Shown here piece after piece: positions 45,739 to 54,210 of a DNA stretch of 64,000 bases. How positions within the stretch are numbered: the stretch's first letter is position 1; the number at the start of each line of letters is the position of its first letter. The stretch is from Pseudomonas sp. ADAK18 (GTDB lineage Bacteria; Pseudomonadota; Gammaproteobacteria; Pseudomonadales; Pseudomonadaceae). The stretch spans positions 785,001-849,000 of the forward strand of contig NZ_CP052859.1 of assembly GCF_012935695.1 (NCBI RefSeq). Direction: 5' to 3'. Both the position numbers and the translations under genes were made by a program. Below the pieces are notes generated by a model that was given only the letters and a program-made list of their open reading frames with translations, made no database searches and was not told the origin of the DNA.

Positions 45739-47121
45739 TCAGACCGCGCGAACAGCCGCTGCCTCAGGCCGACGAGACAACAAACTCACCAGCACAAAAC
45801 TCACCAGACCCACGCCGAGGCTGTAATAGATCGGCGTATTGGCGTCCAACCCATCCTTGATCATGAATGCCAGGGCCGTGACAAAACCCAGCGTCATGGA
45901 CGTGATCGCACCCGAGGTGGTCGCGCGTTTCCAGAAAATCGCCCCGATCAGCGGGATCAGCATGCCGCCCACCAGCAGGTTGTAAGCCAGGGTCAAGGCG
46001 CTGATCACGTCGCTCACTACCAGGGCAATGCCCAGCACGGCGATGCCGGTCAGCAGGGTAAACAGGCGGTTGATATTCAGGCTCGACTGTTTACCACCCC
46101 GCAGGCGCGGCAGCAGGTCTTCGGTCAATACAGTGGAGGCGGCCAGCAAGCCGGCGCTGGCGGTGGACATCATCGCAGCCAGTGCGGCGGCAATCACCAG
46201 GCCGCGAATACCGTCAGGCAGCGAGACTTTGACGATGGCGGCGAAGGCGTTGTTGACGTTGTCCAGGTCCGGAAGCAGTACATGGGCGGCCATGCCGATC
46301 AGTGCACAGGCCAGGCCGTAGAGGATGCAGTAGAAACCAGCGAAGGTGCCCGCGTACTTGGCGACCTTTTCGTCACGGGCGGTGAACACTCGCTGCCAGA
46401 TGTCCTGGCCGATCAGGATGCCGAAGAAGTAGATCATGAAGTAGGTGATGATGGTGTCCCAGCCGATTTCGGTGAAGCTGAAATTCGACGCGGGCAGCTT
46501 GGCCACCAGTTCGTCCCAGCCGCCGACGCGGTACAGGCAGATCGGCAACAGGATAAACATCAGGCCGACGGTCTTGATCACGAATTGCACGATGTCGGTC
46601 AGGGTCAGCGACCACATGCCGCCGATGGTCGAGTAGACCACCACCACGCCGCCGCCCACCAATACCGAGATCCAGAACGGCAGGTCGAACAGCACTTGCA
46701 GCACGGTGCCGATGGCCAGGATCGAGGTCACGCCGATCATCAGCGCGTAGGCCAGCATGATCACCGCACTGGCCTGGCGGGCCATGGGGTTGTAGCGCTT
46801 CTCCAGGACCTGGGTCACGGTGAAGATTTTCAGCTTGAGCAGCGGTTTGGCGAGGAACAGGTTCAGCGCAATGATTCCCGCGCCCAACGCGGCGCACAGC
46901 CAGAACCCGGAAATGCCGTGGACATAGCCCAGGCGTACGGTGCCAACGGTGGACGCACCACCGAGCACGGTAGCGGCCATGGTGCCCATGTACAGCGTCG
47001 GGCCCAGGTTGCGGCCGGCCACCAAGTAGTCTTCATGGGTCTTGGCGCGGCGCATGCCGTAGTAGCCGAGCACCAGCATGCCGGCGGCGTAGATGAGGAC
47101 GACGAATAGATCTAAAGCCAT
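45739..47121 (-). CDS. sodium:solute symporter (SSS family)
   Basis: A 460-residue symporter with about thirteen transmembrane helices. Family stretches are DYLVAGRNLGPTLYMGTMAATVLGGASTVG near the N-terminus and ALAAMMSTASAGLLAASTVLTEDL in the middle (in parts), with the sodium-site region of the LeuT fold. It is the last gene of the gbuA operon, 35 bp after the NCS1 gene, and matches PA1418. It may import 4-guanidinobutyrate or a related guanidino compound; that is inference from context. Confidence 0.9.
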   Translation of the reverse strand: MALDLFVVLIYAAGMLVLGYYGMRRAKTHEDYLVAGRNLGPTLYMGTMAATVLGGASTVGTVRLGYVHGISGFWLCAALGAGIIALNLFLAKPLLKLKIFTVTQVLEKRYNPMARQASAVIMLAYALMIGVTSILAIGTVLQVLFDLPFWISVLVGGGVVVVYSTIGGMWSLTLTDIVQFVIKTVGLMFILLPICLYRVGGWDELVAKLPASNFSFTEIGWDTIITYFMIYFFGILIGQDIWQRVFTARDEKVAKYAGTFAGFYCILYGLACALIGMAAHVLLPDLDNVNNAFAAIVKVSLPDGIRGLVIAAALAAMMSTASAGLLAASTVLTEDLLPRLRGGKQSSLNINRLFTLLTGIAVLGIALVVSDVISALTLAYNLLVGGMLIPLIGAIFWKRATTSGAITSMTLGFVTALAFMIKDGLDANTPIYYSLGVGLVSFVLVSLLSRRPEAAAVRAV

Positions 47122-47156
47122 GACGGCGGGTCTCCGATTATCTTTTTTATGGGCTA

Positions 47157-48668
47157 TCAGGCGGCTTGTTGCATCGCCGGTTTATCGAGCGCATCCGTGC
47201 GCTTGCTACGAGAATCGTTTGGCCCGTAAACCGAAGCCGGTTCCGGAAACAGACGAAGCAAGGTCAGGTACACCACCGAGGCCAGGCCCAAGGTCACTGG
47301 CAGGCTGATGTCGATGCCATCGGCCAGGTTGCCCAGTGGCCCGACAAACTGCCCAGGCAAGTTGACGAAGCACAGCCCCACCAGCGCACTGGGAATCCAG
47401 GCGCCCAGGCCGCGCCAGTTCCAGCCATGGCTGAACCAGTAGCGTCCGCCGGTCTCACCGCGGGTGAAGACTTGCAGGTCGTCCGGGCAGTAGAAGCCTC
47501 GGCGTACGATCAGGCCGATGATCATCATCACCATCCACGGCGTGGTGCAGGTAATGATCAGCACGGCGAAGGTCGACACGCTCTGCACCAGGTTGGCGGC
47601 GAAACGTCCGATGAAGATGAAGGCAATCGACATCACACCGATCAGCAACGTCGCCTTGACCCGCGACAACAGCCGTGGGAACACGCTGGACATGTCCAGG
47701 CCGGTGCCATACAGCGAGGTGGTGCCGGTGGACATGCCGCCGATCACCGCGATCAGGCATACCGGCAGGAAGAACCAGCTTGGCGCCACCGCCAGCAGGC
47801 CGCCGACGTAGTTATTGGCTGCGATATAGTCCGGCGCTTTGATCGCCACGATGGTCGCAGTGGCCAGGCCGAACAGGAACGGAATCAGGGTCGCGATCTG
47901 CGCGGCGATTACCGCCAGCATGATCCGGCCTTTAGGCGTTTCCCGAGGGATATAGCGCGACCAGTCGCCAAGAAACGCGCCGAAGGAAATCGGGTTGCTC
48001 ATGGCTACCAGTGCGGCACCGATAAAGGATGCCCAGAAGCCGGTCTGGCCGAGGCCGACGGTGCCCGCGAAGTGGCTGTCGAAAGTCGGTGCGAAGGCAA
48101 AGATCCCCAGCAAGAACAGCAAGCTCGCCGCCCACACGGCAATACGGTTGACCCACAGCATGAAGCGGAAGCCGTAGATGCACACCGTCAGTACCAGGAT
48201 CGCGAATACGCCGTAAGCGAGGCCCAGGGTCAGGTCGGTTTCCGGCAAGCCAATCAGCCGTTTCGCACCACCGACCAATGCATCGCCTGAACTCCACACC
48301 GACAGTGAGAAAAACGCGATAGCGGTTAGCAGTGATAGGAACGAGCCGACAATCCGCCCGTGCACACCGAAATGCGCACCCGAAGACACTGCGTTGTTGG
48401 TGCCATTGAGCGGCCCGAACAGGCCCATGGGTGCCAGGATCACCGCGCCCACCAGCACGCCGAGGACAATCGCCCAGACGCCGGCCTGGAACGACAAGCC
48501 AAACAGCACCGGGAAGCTGCCCAGTACTGCGGTGGCAAAGGTGTTGGCACCGCCGAAAATCAGGCGAAACAAATCCTTGGGCCCGGCTGTGCGCTCATGG
48601 TCCGGGATCTGTTCGACGCCGTTGGTTTCTATGTTGCGAATACTGTTTTCGTTGTTTTTATTATTCAT
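47157..48668 (-). CDS. NCS1-family permease in the guanidinobutyrate operon
   Basis: A 503-residue transporter with about twelve transmembrane helices. N-terminal blocks GPKDLFRLIFGGANTFATAVLGSFPVLFGLSF and LFGPLNGTNNAVSSGAHFGVHGRIVGSF (in parts) place it among cytosine/purine-type NCS1 permeases. It lies between gbuA/NTF2-like and the SSS gene and matches PA1419. In this operon it is more likely to carry a guanidino compound than a nucleobase. Confidence 0.88.
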   Translation of the reverse strand: MNNKNNENSIRNIETNGVEQIPDHERTAGPKDLFRLIFGGANTFATAVLGSFPVLFGLSFQAGVWAIVLGVLVGAVILAPMGLFGPLNGTNNAVSSGAHFGVHGRIVGSFLSLLTAIAFFSLSVWSSGDALVGGAKRLIGLPETDLTLGLAYGVFAILVLTVCIYGFRFMLWVNRIAVWAASLLFLLGIFAFAPTFDSHFAGTVGLGQTGFWASFIGAALVAMSNPISFGAFLGDWSRYIPRETPKGRIMLAVIAAQIATLIPFLFGLATATIVAIKAPDYIAANNYVGGLLAVAPSWFFLPVCLIAVIGGMSTGTTSLYGTGLDMSSVFPRLLSRVKATLLIGVMSIAFIFIGRFAANLVQSVSTFAVLIITCTTPWMVMMIIGLIVRRGFYCPDDLQVFTRGETGGRYWFSHGWNWRGLGAWIPSALVGLCFVNLPGQFVGPLGNLADGIDISLPVTLGLASVVYLTLLRLFPEPASVYGPNDSRSKRTDALDKPAMQQAA

Positions 48669-48689
48669 GATCTGCTCCGATCACATTGG

Positions 48690-49115
48690 CTAAGGGGGCG
48701 GCAGCCCTTCCGGCATAGCGGACAAATGTTCGTGACAGGCCAGCCACAGGCCTTTTTGTTGTTGTGTGCGCAAACCTTGTCGTTTGAAGACAATGGTCTC
48801 GCGTTCCTGGCTAAAGCTTTGCTCCCCGTTCATGCGCAGCTCGGTGGCCACGTCATGAATAAATATCGCCACGTCACCTTGCAGGTTGACGAAAGCGTTG
48901 CTTGAGGTGCAGGACAGCACCTCGAAGCCTTCATCCCGGCGCCAGCTGTCCCACAACACCTGATAGGCATCGCGACTCAGCAGCGGCTCGGGAAGGGTGT
49001 AGAACACGAAGCTGGCGTGCGCACTGAACGCGCCGAAGTAGGCGTCGCGATCATTGCGGGCGAAGGCCGACACCAGGTCGGCCGCCGCGTCCAAAACCTC
49101 GTCGCGTTCGTTCAT
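48690..49115 (-). CDS. NTF2-like/SnoaL-fold protein (PA1420-like)
   Basis: A 141-residue protein of the NTF2-like superfamily (DUF4440/SnoaL type). It starts MNERDEVLDAAADLVSAFARNDRDAYFGAF and has the curved-sheet pattern with Trp/Phe residues in the cavity. Its start codon overlaps the gbuA stop by 1 nt (TAATG), so translation is coupled. Function unknown; these folds act as small enzymes or ligand-binding domains. Its conserved place beside gbuA suggests a part in guanidino compound metabolism. Confidence 0.8.
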   Translation of the reverse strand: MNERDEVLDAAADLVSAFARNDRDAYFGAFSAHASFVFYTLPEPLLSRDAYQVLWDSWRRDEGFEVLSCTSSNAFVNLQGDVAIFIHDVATELRMNGEQSFSQERETIVFKRQGLRTQQQKGLWLACHEHLSAMPEGLPPP

Positions 49116-50065
49116 TAGCGGTGGACCACGCCCGGCAGTACGCAGAGCATTTCGTACAGCAGGTTGGCGCCCAGCAGCGAGGTGTTGCCGGTGGTGTCAT
49201 AGGGCGGCGAAACTTCTACCAGATCGCAACCAATCAGGTCCAGGCCTTGGCAGCCACGGATGATCTCGATCGCCTGGATGGTGGTCAGCCCACCGATTTC
49301 CGGGGTGCCGGTGCCAGGCGCCCAAGCCGGGTCGATGCCGTCGATGTCGAAGCTCAGATAGACCGGGCCACCGCCGACCTTCTCACGCACTTCGGCCATC
49401 AATGGCGCCAGGGAGTGGTGCCAGCATTCCTCAGCCTGGACTACGCGAAAGCCCTGCTTGCGGCTCCAGTTGAAGTCTTCAGCGGTGTAGCCCTGGGCTC
49501 GCAGGCCGATCTGCACCACGCGGTCGCAATCGAGCAGACCTTCTTCCACGGCGCGGCGGAAGGTGGTGCCGTGGGCGATTTTCTCGCCGAACATATGGTC
49601 GTTGACGTCAGCGTGGGCATCGATGTGCACCAGCCCGACCTTGCCGTGTTTCTTGTGGATCGCCCGCAGGATCGGCAGGGTGATGGTGTGGTCGCCGCCC
49701 AGGGTCAACGGAATCACATCGTGCTCAAGGATCTCATCGTAAGACTCTTCGATGATCCGCACAGCGTCCAGCAGGTTGAAGGTATTGATGGCGACATCGC
49801 CGATGTCCGCAACGGACAACGAGTCAAACGGCGCGGCGCCGGTGGCCATATTGTAGGGGCGGATCATCACCGACTCGGCGCGGATTTCACGGGGCCCGAA
49901 GCGGGTGCCGGCGCGCAGGGAGGTGCCGATATCCAGGGGCACGCCGATAAAGGCGGCATCGAGACCCTCGGCCGATTGCAAATGGGGAAGACGCATCATG
50001 GTGGCGATGCCGGCGAAGCGCGGCATTTCGTTGCCGCCCAGTGGTTGGTGGAAAATCTTGTCCAC
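49115..50065 (-). CDS. gbuA: guanidinobutyrase (agmatinase/ureohydrolase family)
   Basis: A 316-residue ureohydrolase that probably splits 4-guanidinobutyrate into 4-aminobutyrate and urea. The binuclear manganese site is complete: LGGDHT, HIDAHADVND, and SFDIDGIDPAWAPGTGTPE. Assignment to guanidinobutyrase rather than agmatinase or guanidinopropionase rests on the neighbours: divergent LysR gene and the NTF2/NCS1/SSS genes, as at PA1418-PA1422. Start ATG at 50065. First gene of a four-gene operon that ends at 45685. Confidence 0.9.
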   Translation of the reverse strand: MDKIFHQPLGGNEMPRFAGIATMMRLPHLQSAEGLDAAFIGVPLDIGTSLRAGTRFGPREIRAESVMIRPYNMATGAAPFDSLSVADIGDVAINTFNLLDAVRIIEESYDEILEHDVIPLTLGGDHTITLPILRAIHKKHGKVGLVHIDAHADVNDHMFGEKIAHGTTFRRAVEEGLLDCDRVVQIGLRAQGYTAEDFNWSRKQGFRVVQAEECWHHSLAPLMAEVREKVGGGPVYLSFDIDGIDPAWAPGTGTPEIGGLTTIQAIEIIRGCQGLDLIGCDLVEVSPPYDTTGNTSLLGANLLYEMLCVLPGVVHR

Positions 50066-50148
50066 GGGATTGCCTCATCGTTGTTTTGTTTATTAGAGGC
50101 CGATTCTGCGAAATGCCGGGGAGGGGAAGAATCGCTGGGCGCAAATAC

Positions 50149-50172
50149 TTAGTTCAGATTTTTCTAAACTAA
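50149..50172. promoter_or_regulatory. LysR-type dyad in the gbuA/gbuR promoter region
   Basis: TTAGTTCAGA (50149-50158) and TCTAAACTAA (50163-50172) form an inverted repeat with 9 of 10 positions matching and a TTTT centre. It lies 42 nt upstream of the gbuR start and 84 nt upstream of gbuA. The site is a good candidate for the GbuR binding site, serving both activation of gbuA and autoregulation. Confidence 0.65.
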
Positions 50173-50213
50173 TCTCTGAGGTAGACTTTACCGATTGTTA
50201 CTCGGAGCCACTC

Positions 50214-51107
50214 ATGGCCAACGCCTTGCCCGACCTGAAACTCCTGCGCATTTTTGTCAGCGTGGTGCGGCACCAGGGGTTTGCCAACGCCCAGCACGAA
50301 CTCAACCTGTCGACGTCGGCCATCAGCACCTACATGAGCCAACTGGAAGGCGCGTTGGGCCTGGTGCTGTGCCATCGCGGGCGGGGCGGTTTCAGCTTGA
50401 CCAGCAAGGGCGAACTGTTCCACCAGGAAACCTTGCGTCTACTCGGCGAACTGGAAGGCTTCGAGCAATACGCCGCTGCGCTCAAGGGCGAGTTGCGCGG
50501 CACCCTCAAGCTCGGCGTGCTGGACTCCACCGTCAGCGACAAGGCCCTGCCGTTCGCCGAGGTGATCGGTGCCTACAGTCTTGAACACCCGGCGGTGCAT
50601 TTGCACCTGTCGGTAATGAGCCCCTACGAACTGCAACTGGGGGTGCAGGACAATCGTCTGGACTTGGCCATCGGCGCTTTTTCCACGCGCATGAGCGGGC
50701 TGATCTACATGCCGCTCTATCGGGAGCAGCACTGGTTGTATTGCAGCACACGTCACCCGTTGTTCAACGAACGGCGCATTCCTGAACAAGTGATCACCCA
50801 GCAACGCATGGTCGGTCGTGGTTACTGGAGCCAGGCCGAACTGGCACGCCACGGCTTCAAGCACAGCGCCGCTACCGTGGAAAGTATGGAGGCGCAACTG
50901 ATCCTGGTGCTGTCAGGTGCCTACATCGGCTACCTGCCGGAGCACTATGCTCAGGCCTGGGCCGACAAGGGTGACCTGCGGGTGCTGTTGCCAGCGACTT
51001 TTGGTTATCAGGCGCCGTTTTCGATGATCATGCGCCGGGGCCGCAGTCGCGAACCGCTGATCCAAACCTTCCGCGACTTGCTCAAAGCCCAGCTCAACCA
51101 GGCCTGA
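50214..51107 (+). CDS. gbuR: LysR-family regulator GbuR
   Basis: A 297-residue LysR regulator, divergent from gbuA. The helix-turn-helix region VVRHQGFANAQHELNLSTSAISTYMSQLEGALG (in part) is followed by the effector domain. By position and orientation it is the GbuR activator of guanidinobutyrase, probably responding to 4-guanidinobutyrate. Start ATG at 50214 behind GGAG. The next gene follows 6 bp later. Confidence 0.88.
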   Translation: MANALPDLKLLRIFVSVVRHQGFANAQHELNLSTSAISTYMSQLEGALGLVLCHRGRGGFSLTSKGELFHQETLRLLGELEGFEQYAAALKGELRGTLKLGVLDSTVSDKALPFAEVIGAYSLEHPAVHLHLSVMSPYELQLGVQDNRLDLAIGAFSTRMSGLIYMPLYREQHWLYCSTRHPLFNERRIPEQVITQQRMVGRGYWSQAELARHGFKHSAATVESMEAQLILVLSGAYIGYLPEHYAQAWADKGDLRVLLPATFGYQAPFSMIMRRGRSREPLIQTFRDLLKAQLNQA

Positions 51108-51113
51108 AAACTC

Positions 51114-51710
51114 ATGTCCAGACCCCAATGTTCCCGCTGCCTCAGGCCGCTCACTCACTGCTTGTGTCCGCTGATCCCGAGCCTGGATAGCCGCACCCGC
51201 GTGTTGCTGCTGCAGCATCCCAGTGAGGTCAACCACGCCTTGAACACTGCGCGGTTGGCGGCGCTGGGGCTGATGAATGCGCAGTTGGTGGTGGGGGAGG
51301 TGTTTGAGAATCTGCCAGCCTTATTGAACGTACCCGGGTACCGGACGCGACTGTTGTTTCCTGCCGAGGATGCGCAACCGTTGCAGGCGTATACGCCGTC
51401 CGACGAGCCGTTGCTGTTGGTAGTGCCCGACGGTACCTGGCGCAAGGCGCGCAAATTGCTGCACCTCAACCCCTTGTTGGCGGCGTTGCCGCGAGTCACG
51501 TTGGCCGAGGGCGCCGTGTCCAGATATCGGCTGCGCAAGGCGCCGGGGCCAGGGGCGTTGTCGACGGTGGAGGCGATTGTGCAGGCGCTTCAGGTATTGG
51601 AGGCCCCCGTGTCGTTCGAGCCGTTGTTGAAGCCGTTCGAGGCGTTGATCGAAGGGCAGATCGCAGCGATGGGCGATGAGGTTTTCCAGAAAAACCATGG
51701 TCCAGGATGA
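51114..51710 (+). CDS. DTW-domain tRNA-uridine aminocarboxypropyltransferase
   Basis: A 198-residue DTW-domain protein. N-terminal cysteines (CSRCLRPLTHCLCP) form a probable zinc site. The DTW-type motif is DGTWRKARKL, followed by RYRLRKAPGPGALSTVEA. E. coli TapT of this family makes acp3U at position 47 of tRNAs with S-adenosylmethionine. It begins 6 bp after gbuR, with no strong own ribosome site, so it may be co-transcribed. The functional link is not obvious. Confidence 0.87.
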   Translation: MSRPQCSRCLRPLTHCLCPLIPSLDSRTRVLLLQHPSEVNHALNTARLAALGLMNAQLVVGEVFENLPALLNVPGYRTRLLFPAEDAQPLQAYTPSDEPLLLVVPDGTWRKARKLLHLNPLLAALPRVTLAEGAVSRYRLRKAPGPGALSTVEAIVQALQVLEAPVSFEPLLKPFEALIEGQIAAMGDEVFQKNHGPG

Positions 51711-51821
51711 TTGTTTTGTTACTTATTCCATTAAGCGATAAACACCATACTTTGCGTGATATGGCCCGCCAGCGTTTGCCGGTATGATGGGCGCCCCCGC
51801 AGTCTGGATTGCGAATACGCC

Positions 51822-52724
51822 ATGACCTTGCAGTACCCAACTATCGCCGATTGCGTCGGCAACACCCCGCTGGTCCGCTTGCAGCGCATGCCGGGCAATA
51901 CGAGTAATACCTTGTTGCTCAAGCTCGAAGGGAATAACCCTGCGGGCTCGGTCAAGGACCGCCCGGCGCTGTCGATGATCACCCGCGCCGAGCTGCGTGG
52001 GCAGATCCAGCCCGGCGATACCCTGATCGAAGCCACCTCCGGTAATACCGGGATTGCCCTGGCCATGGCCGCGGCGATCAAGGGTTACAAGATGATCCTG
52101 ATCATGCCCGACAACGGCAGCGCCGAGCGCAAGGCAGCGATGACCGCCTATGGCGCCGAGCTGATTCTGGTGACCCAGGAAGAAGGCATGGAGGGTGCAC
52201 GCGATCTCGCCGAGCGCATGGCTGCCGAAGGCCGTGGCCAGGTGCTGGACCAGTTCGCCAACGGTGATAACCCGGAGGCGCACTACACCAGCACCGGTCC
52301 GGAGATCTGGCGCCAGACCCAAGGCACCATCACCCATTTCGTCAGTTCCATGGGCACCACCGGCACCATCATGGGCACGTCGCGCTTCCTCAAGGAGCAG
52401 AACCCCGAGATCCAGATCGTCGGTTTGCAACCCATGGAAGGTTCGGCGATCCCCGGGATTCGTCGCTGGCCGCAAGAGTACTTGCCGAAGATCTACAACG
52501 CCGAGCGCGTCGATCGCATCATCGACATGGCCCAGCGTGAAGCCGAAGACACCACCCGGCGCTTGGCCCGTGAAGAGGGCATCTTCTGCGGCGTGTCCTC
52601 AGGTGGCGCTGTGGCGGGGATGTTGCGCTTGTCCCAGGAGCTGGAAAACGCGGTGATTGTTGCGATCATCTGTGACCGTGGCGACCGTTACCTGTCGACC
52701 GGCATTTTCGACGCGCCTAACTGA
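51822..52724 (+). CDS. cysM: cysteine synthase B (O-acetylserine sulfhydrylase B)
   Basis: A 300-residue PLP enzyme. The PLP lysine is in [19 protein letters not shown], the substrate loop is [10 protein letters not shown], and the phosphate-binding segment is [15 protein letters not shown]. CysM can use thiosulfate as well as sulfide. The start is the ATG at 51822; a longer frame to 51756 is spurious. It overlaps rlmD by 1 nt (TGATG), so the two are coupled, as in PA0932-PA0933. Confidence 0.95.
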   Translation: MTLQYPTIADCVGNTPLVRLQRMPGNTSNTLLLKLEGNNPAGSVKDRPALSMITRAELRGQIQPGDTLIEATSGNTGIALAMAAAIKGYKMILIMPDNGSAERKAAMTAYGAELILVTQEEGMEGARDLAERMAAEGRGQVLDQFANGDNPEAHYTSTGPEIWRQTQGTITHFVSSMGTTGTIMGTSRFLKEQNPEIQIVGLQPMEGSAIPGIRRWPQEYLPKIYNAERVDRIIDMAQREAEDTTRRLAREEGIFCGVSSGGAVAGMLRLSQELENAVIVAIICDRGDRYLSTGIFDAPN

Positions 52725-54076
52725 TGGCCAAGCACGAGAGAGGCTTGCGCTTCCAACCGACGGGCGGCAGCCGGGCCCCACAAATACCGACGGGCAAGAA
52801 ACAGCGCCTGACCATCGAGCGCCTGGCCAATGACGGCCGTGGCATCGTGTTCTTCGAAGGCCGCACCTGGTTTGTGATCGGTGCACTGGCTGGCGAAGAG
52901 GTCGAGGCGCGGGTGCTGGGCGCCCATGGCAAAGTGGTCGAGGCCCGTACCGAGCGGGTGTTCAAGGCCAGCGAGTTGCGCCGTCCCGCACCCTGTGTGC
53001 ATGCCGGCCGCTGTGGCGGTTGCAGCCTGCAGCACTTGCCCCACGACGAACAACTCGCCCTGAAACAGCGCATGCTCGCCGAGCAGTTGTCCCGCGTGGC
53101 GGGTGTCGAACCCCAAGAGTGGGCCGCGCCATTGAGCGGCCCGGAATTCGCCTATCGCCGTCGTGCCCGGGTGGCCGTGCGCTGGGATGCCAAGGCGAAA
53201 AAACTTGAGGTGGGTTTCCGCGCTGTCGCCAGCCAGGACATCGTCGCTATCGACGATTGCCCGGTGCTGGTACAGGCCTTGCAACCGATCATGCAGCGTT
53301 TGCCGAATATGCTACGGCGTCTGAGCAAGCCTCAGGCTCTGGGCCATGTCGAACTGTTCAGCGGATCGTCCATCGCCGTGTTGTTGCGGCACATGTCGCC
53401 GTTGTCCGAAGCGGACCTGACGATCCTGAAAGAATTTTGTACGTTCCATGAAGCGCAACTGTGGCTCCATGGCGAAGGCGAGCCGCAGCCATTCGAACCA
53501 GATCAGGCCCTGGGTTATCGGTTGGAGCGCTGGGATCTGGAGCTGGCCTATCGGCCGGGGGATTTTATCCAGGTCAACGCCGGGGTCAACGAGGCGATGG
53601 TTGCCCAGGCCCTGGAGTGGCTGGCGCCGAAGTCTGATGAACGGGTTCTGGACCTGTTTTGCGGCCTGGGCAATTTCGCCTTGCCCCTGGCGCGTCAGGT
53701 GCGGGAGGTGGTGGCGGTAGAAGGTGTGCAGGCGATGGTTGATCGTGCTGCGGCCAACGCCATCAGCAACAATTTGCATAATGTGCAGTTTTTTCAGGCC
53801 GATTTGTCCCAGCCTTTGACCGACGCAGAGTGGGCCAAAGAGGGCTTTTCTGCGGTACTCTTGGACCCACCTCGCGATGGTGCCCTGGAGGCTGTGCGCA
53901 AGCTCGCCACTCTGGGGGCCGATCGCCTGGTGTATGTGTCCTGCAACCCAGCGACGCTGGCGCGGGACACGGTCGAGTTGGTCAAGCAAGGCTACCGGCT
54001 AAAGCGTGCCGGGATCCTCGACATGTTTCCGCAGACGGCCCATGTCGAGGCCATGGCGTTATTTGAAGCGGGCTAG
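52724..54076 (+). CDS. rlmD: 23S rRNA (uracil1939-C5)-methyltransferase
   Basis: RlmD/RumA (450 residues) methylates U1939 of 23S rRNA. An N-terminal TRAM domain (to about residue 70) is followed by iron-sulfur cysteines ([10 protein letters not shown]), the SAM-binding motif [14 protein letters not shown], the DPPRDGA segment, and the catalytic Cys in [13 protein letters not shown]. The iron-sulfur cluster coordinates with one more Cys (DDCPVLV). Translationally coupled to cysM. Confidence 0.95.
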   Translation: MAKHERGLRFQPTGGSRAPQIPTGKKQRLTIERLANDGRGIVFFEGRTWFVIGALAGEEVEARVLGAHGKVVEARTERVFKASELRRPAPCVHAGRCGGCSLQHLPHDEQLALKQRMLAEQLSRVAGVEPQEWAAPLSGPEFAYRRRARVAVRWDAKAKKLEVGFRAVASQDIVAIDDCPVLVQALQPIMQRLPNMLRRLSKPQALGHVELFSGSSIAVLLRHMSPLSEADLTILKEFCTFHEAQLWLHGEGEPQPFEPDQALGYRLERWDLELAYRPGDFIQVNAGVNEAMVAQALEWLAPKSDERVLDLFCGLGNFALPLARQVREVVAVEGVQAMVDRAAANAISNNLHNVQFFQADLSQPLTDAEWAKEGFSAVLLDPPRDGALEAVRKLATLGADRLVYVSCNPATLARDTVELVKQGYRLKRAGILDMFPQTAHVEAMALFEAG

Positions 54077-54210
54077 GATGCCTGTTTAATCCGACTGGCC
54101 TGCATCTCTGGGCCTGTGACCTGCCAGGGAGTGTGCGCAAGCTTGTTTTGTAAAGCAGGTCAGCGATGATTTTGATGCACTAAAGGTGCGTCGTAGGGAA
54201 GGTAAGCAAG

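Noticed and set aside
45697..47109. 470-codon frame on the plus strand opposite the SSS transporter
   Set aside because: The translation is extremely rich in His, Gln, Gly and Asp, as expected for the reverse complement of a membrane protein gene. It begins inside a terminator.
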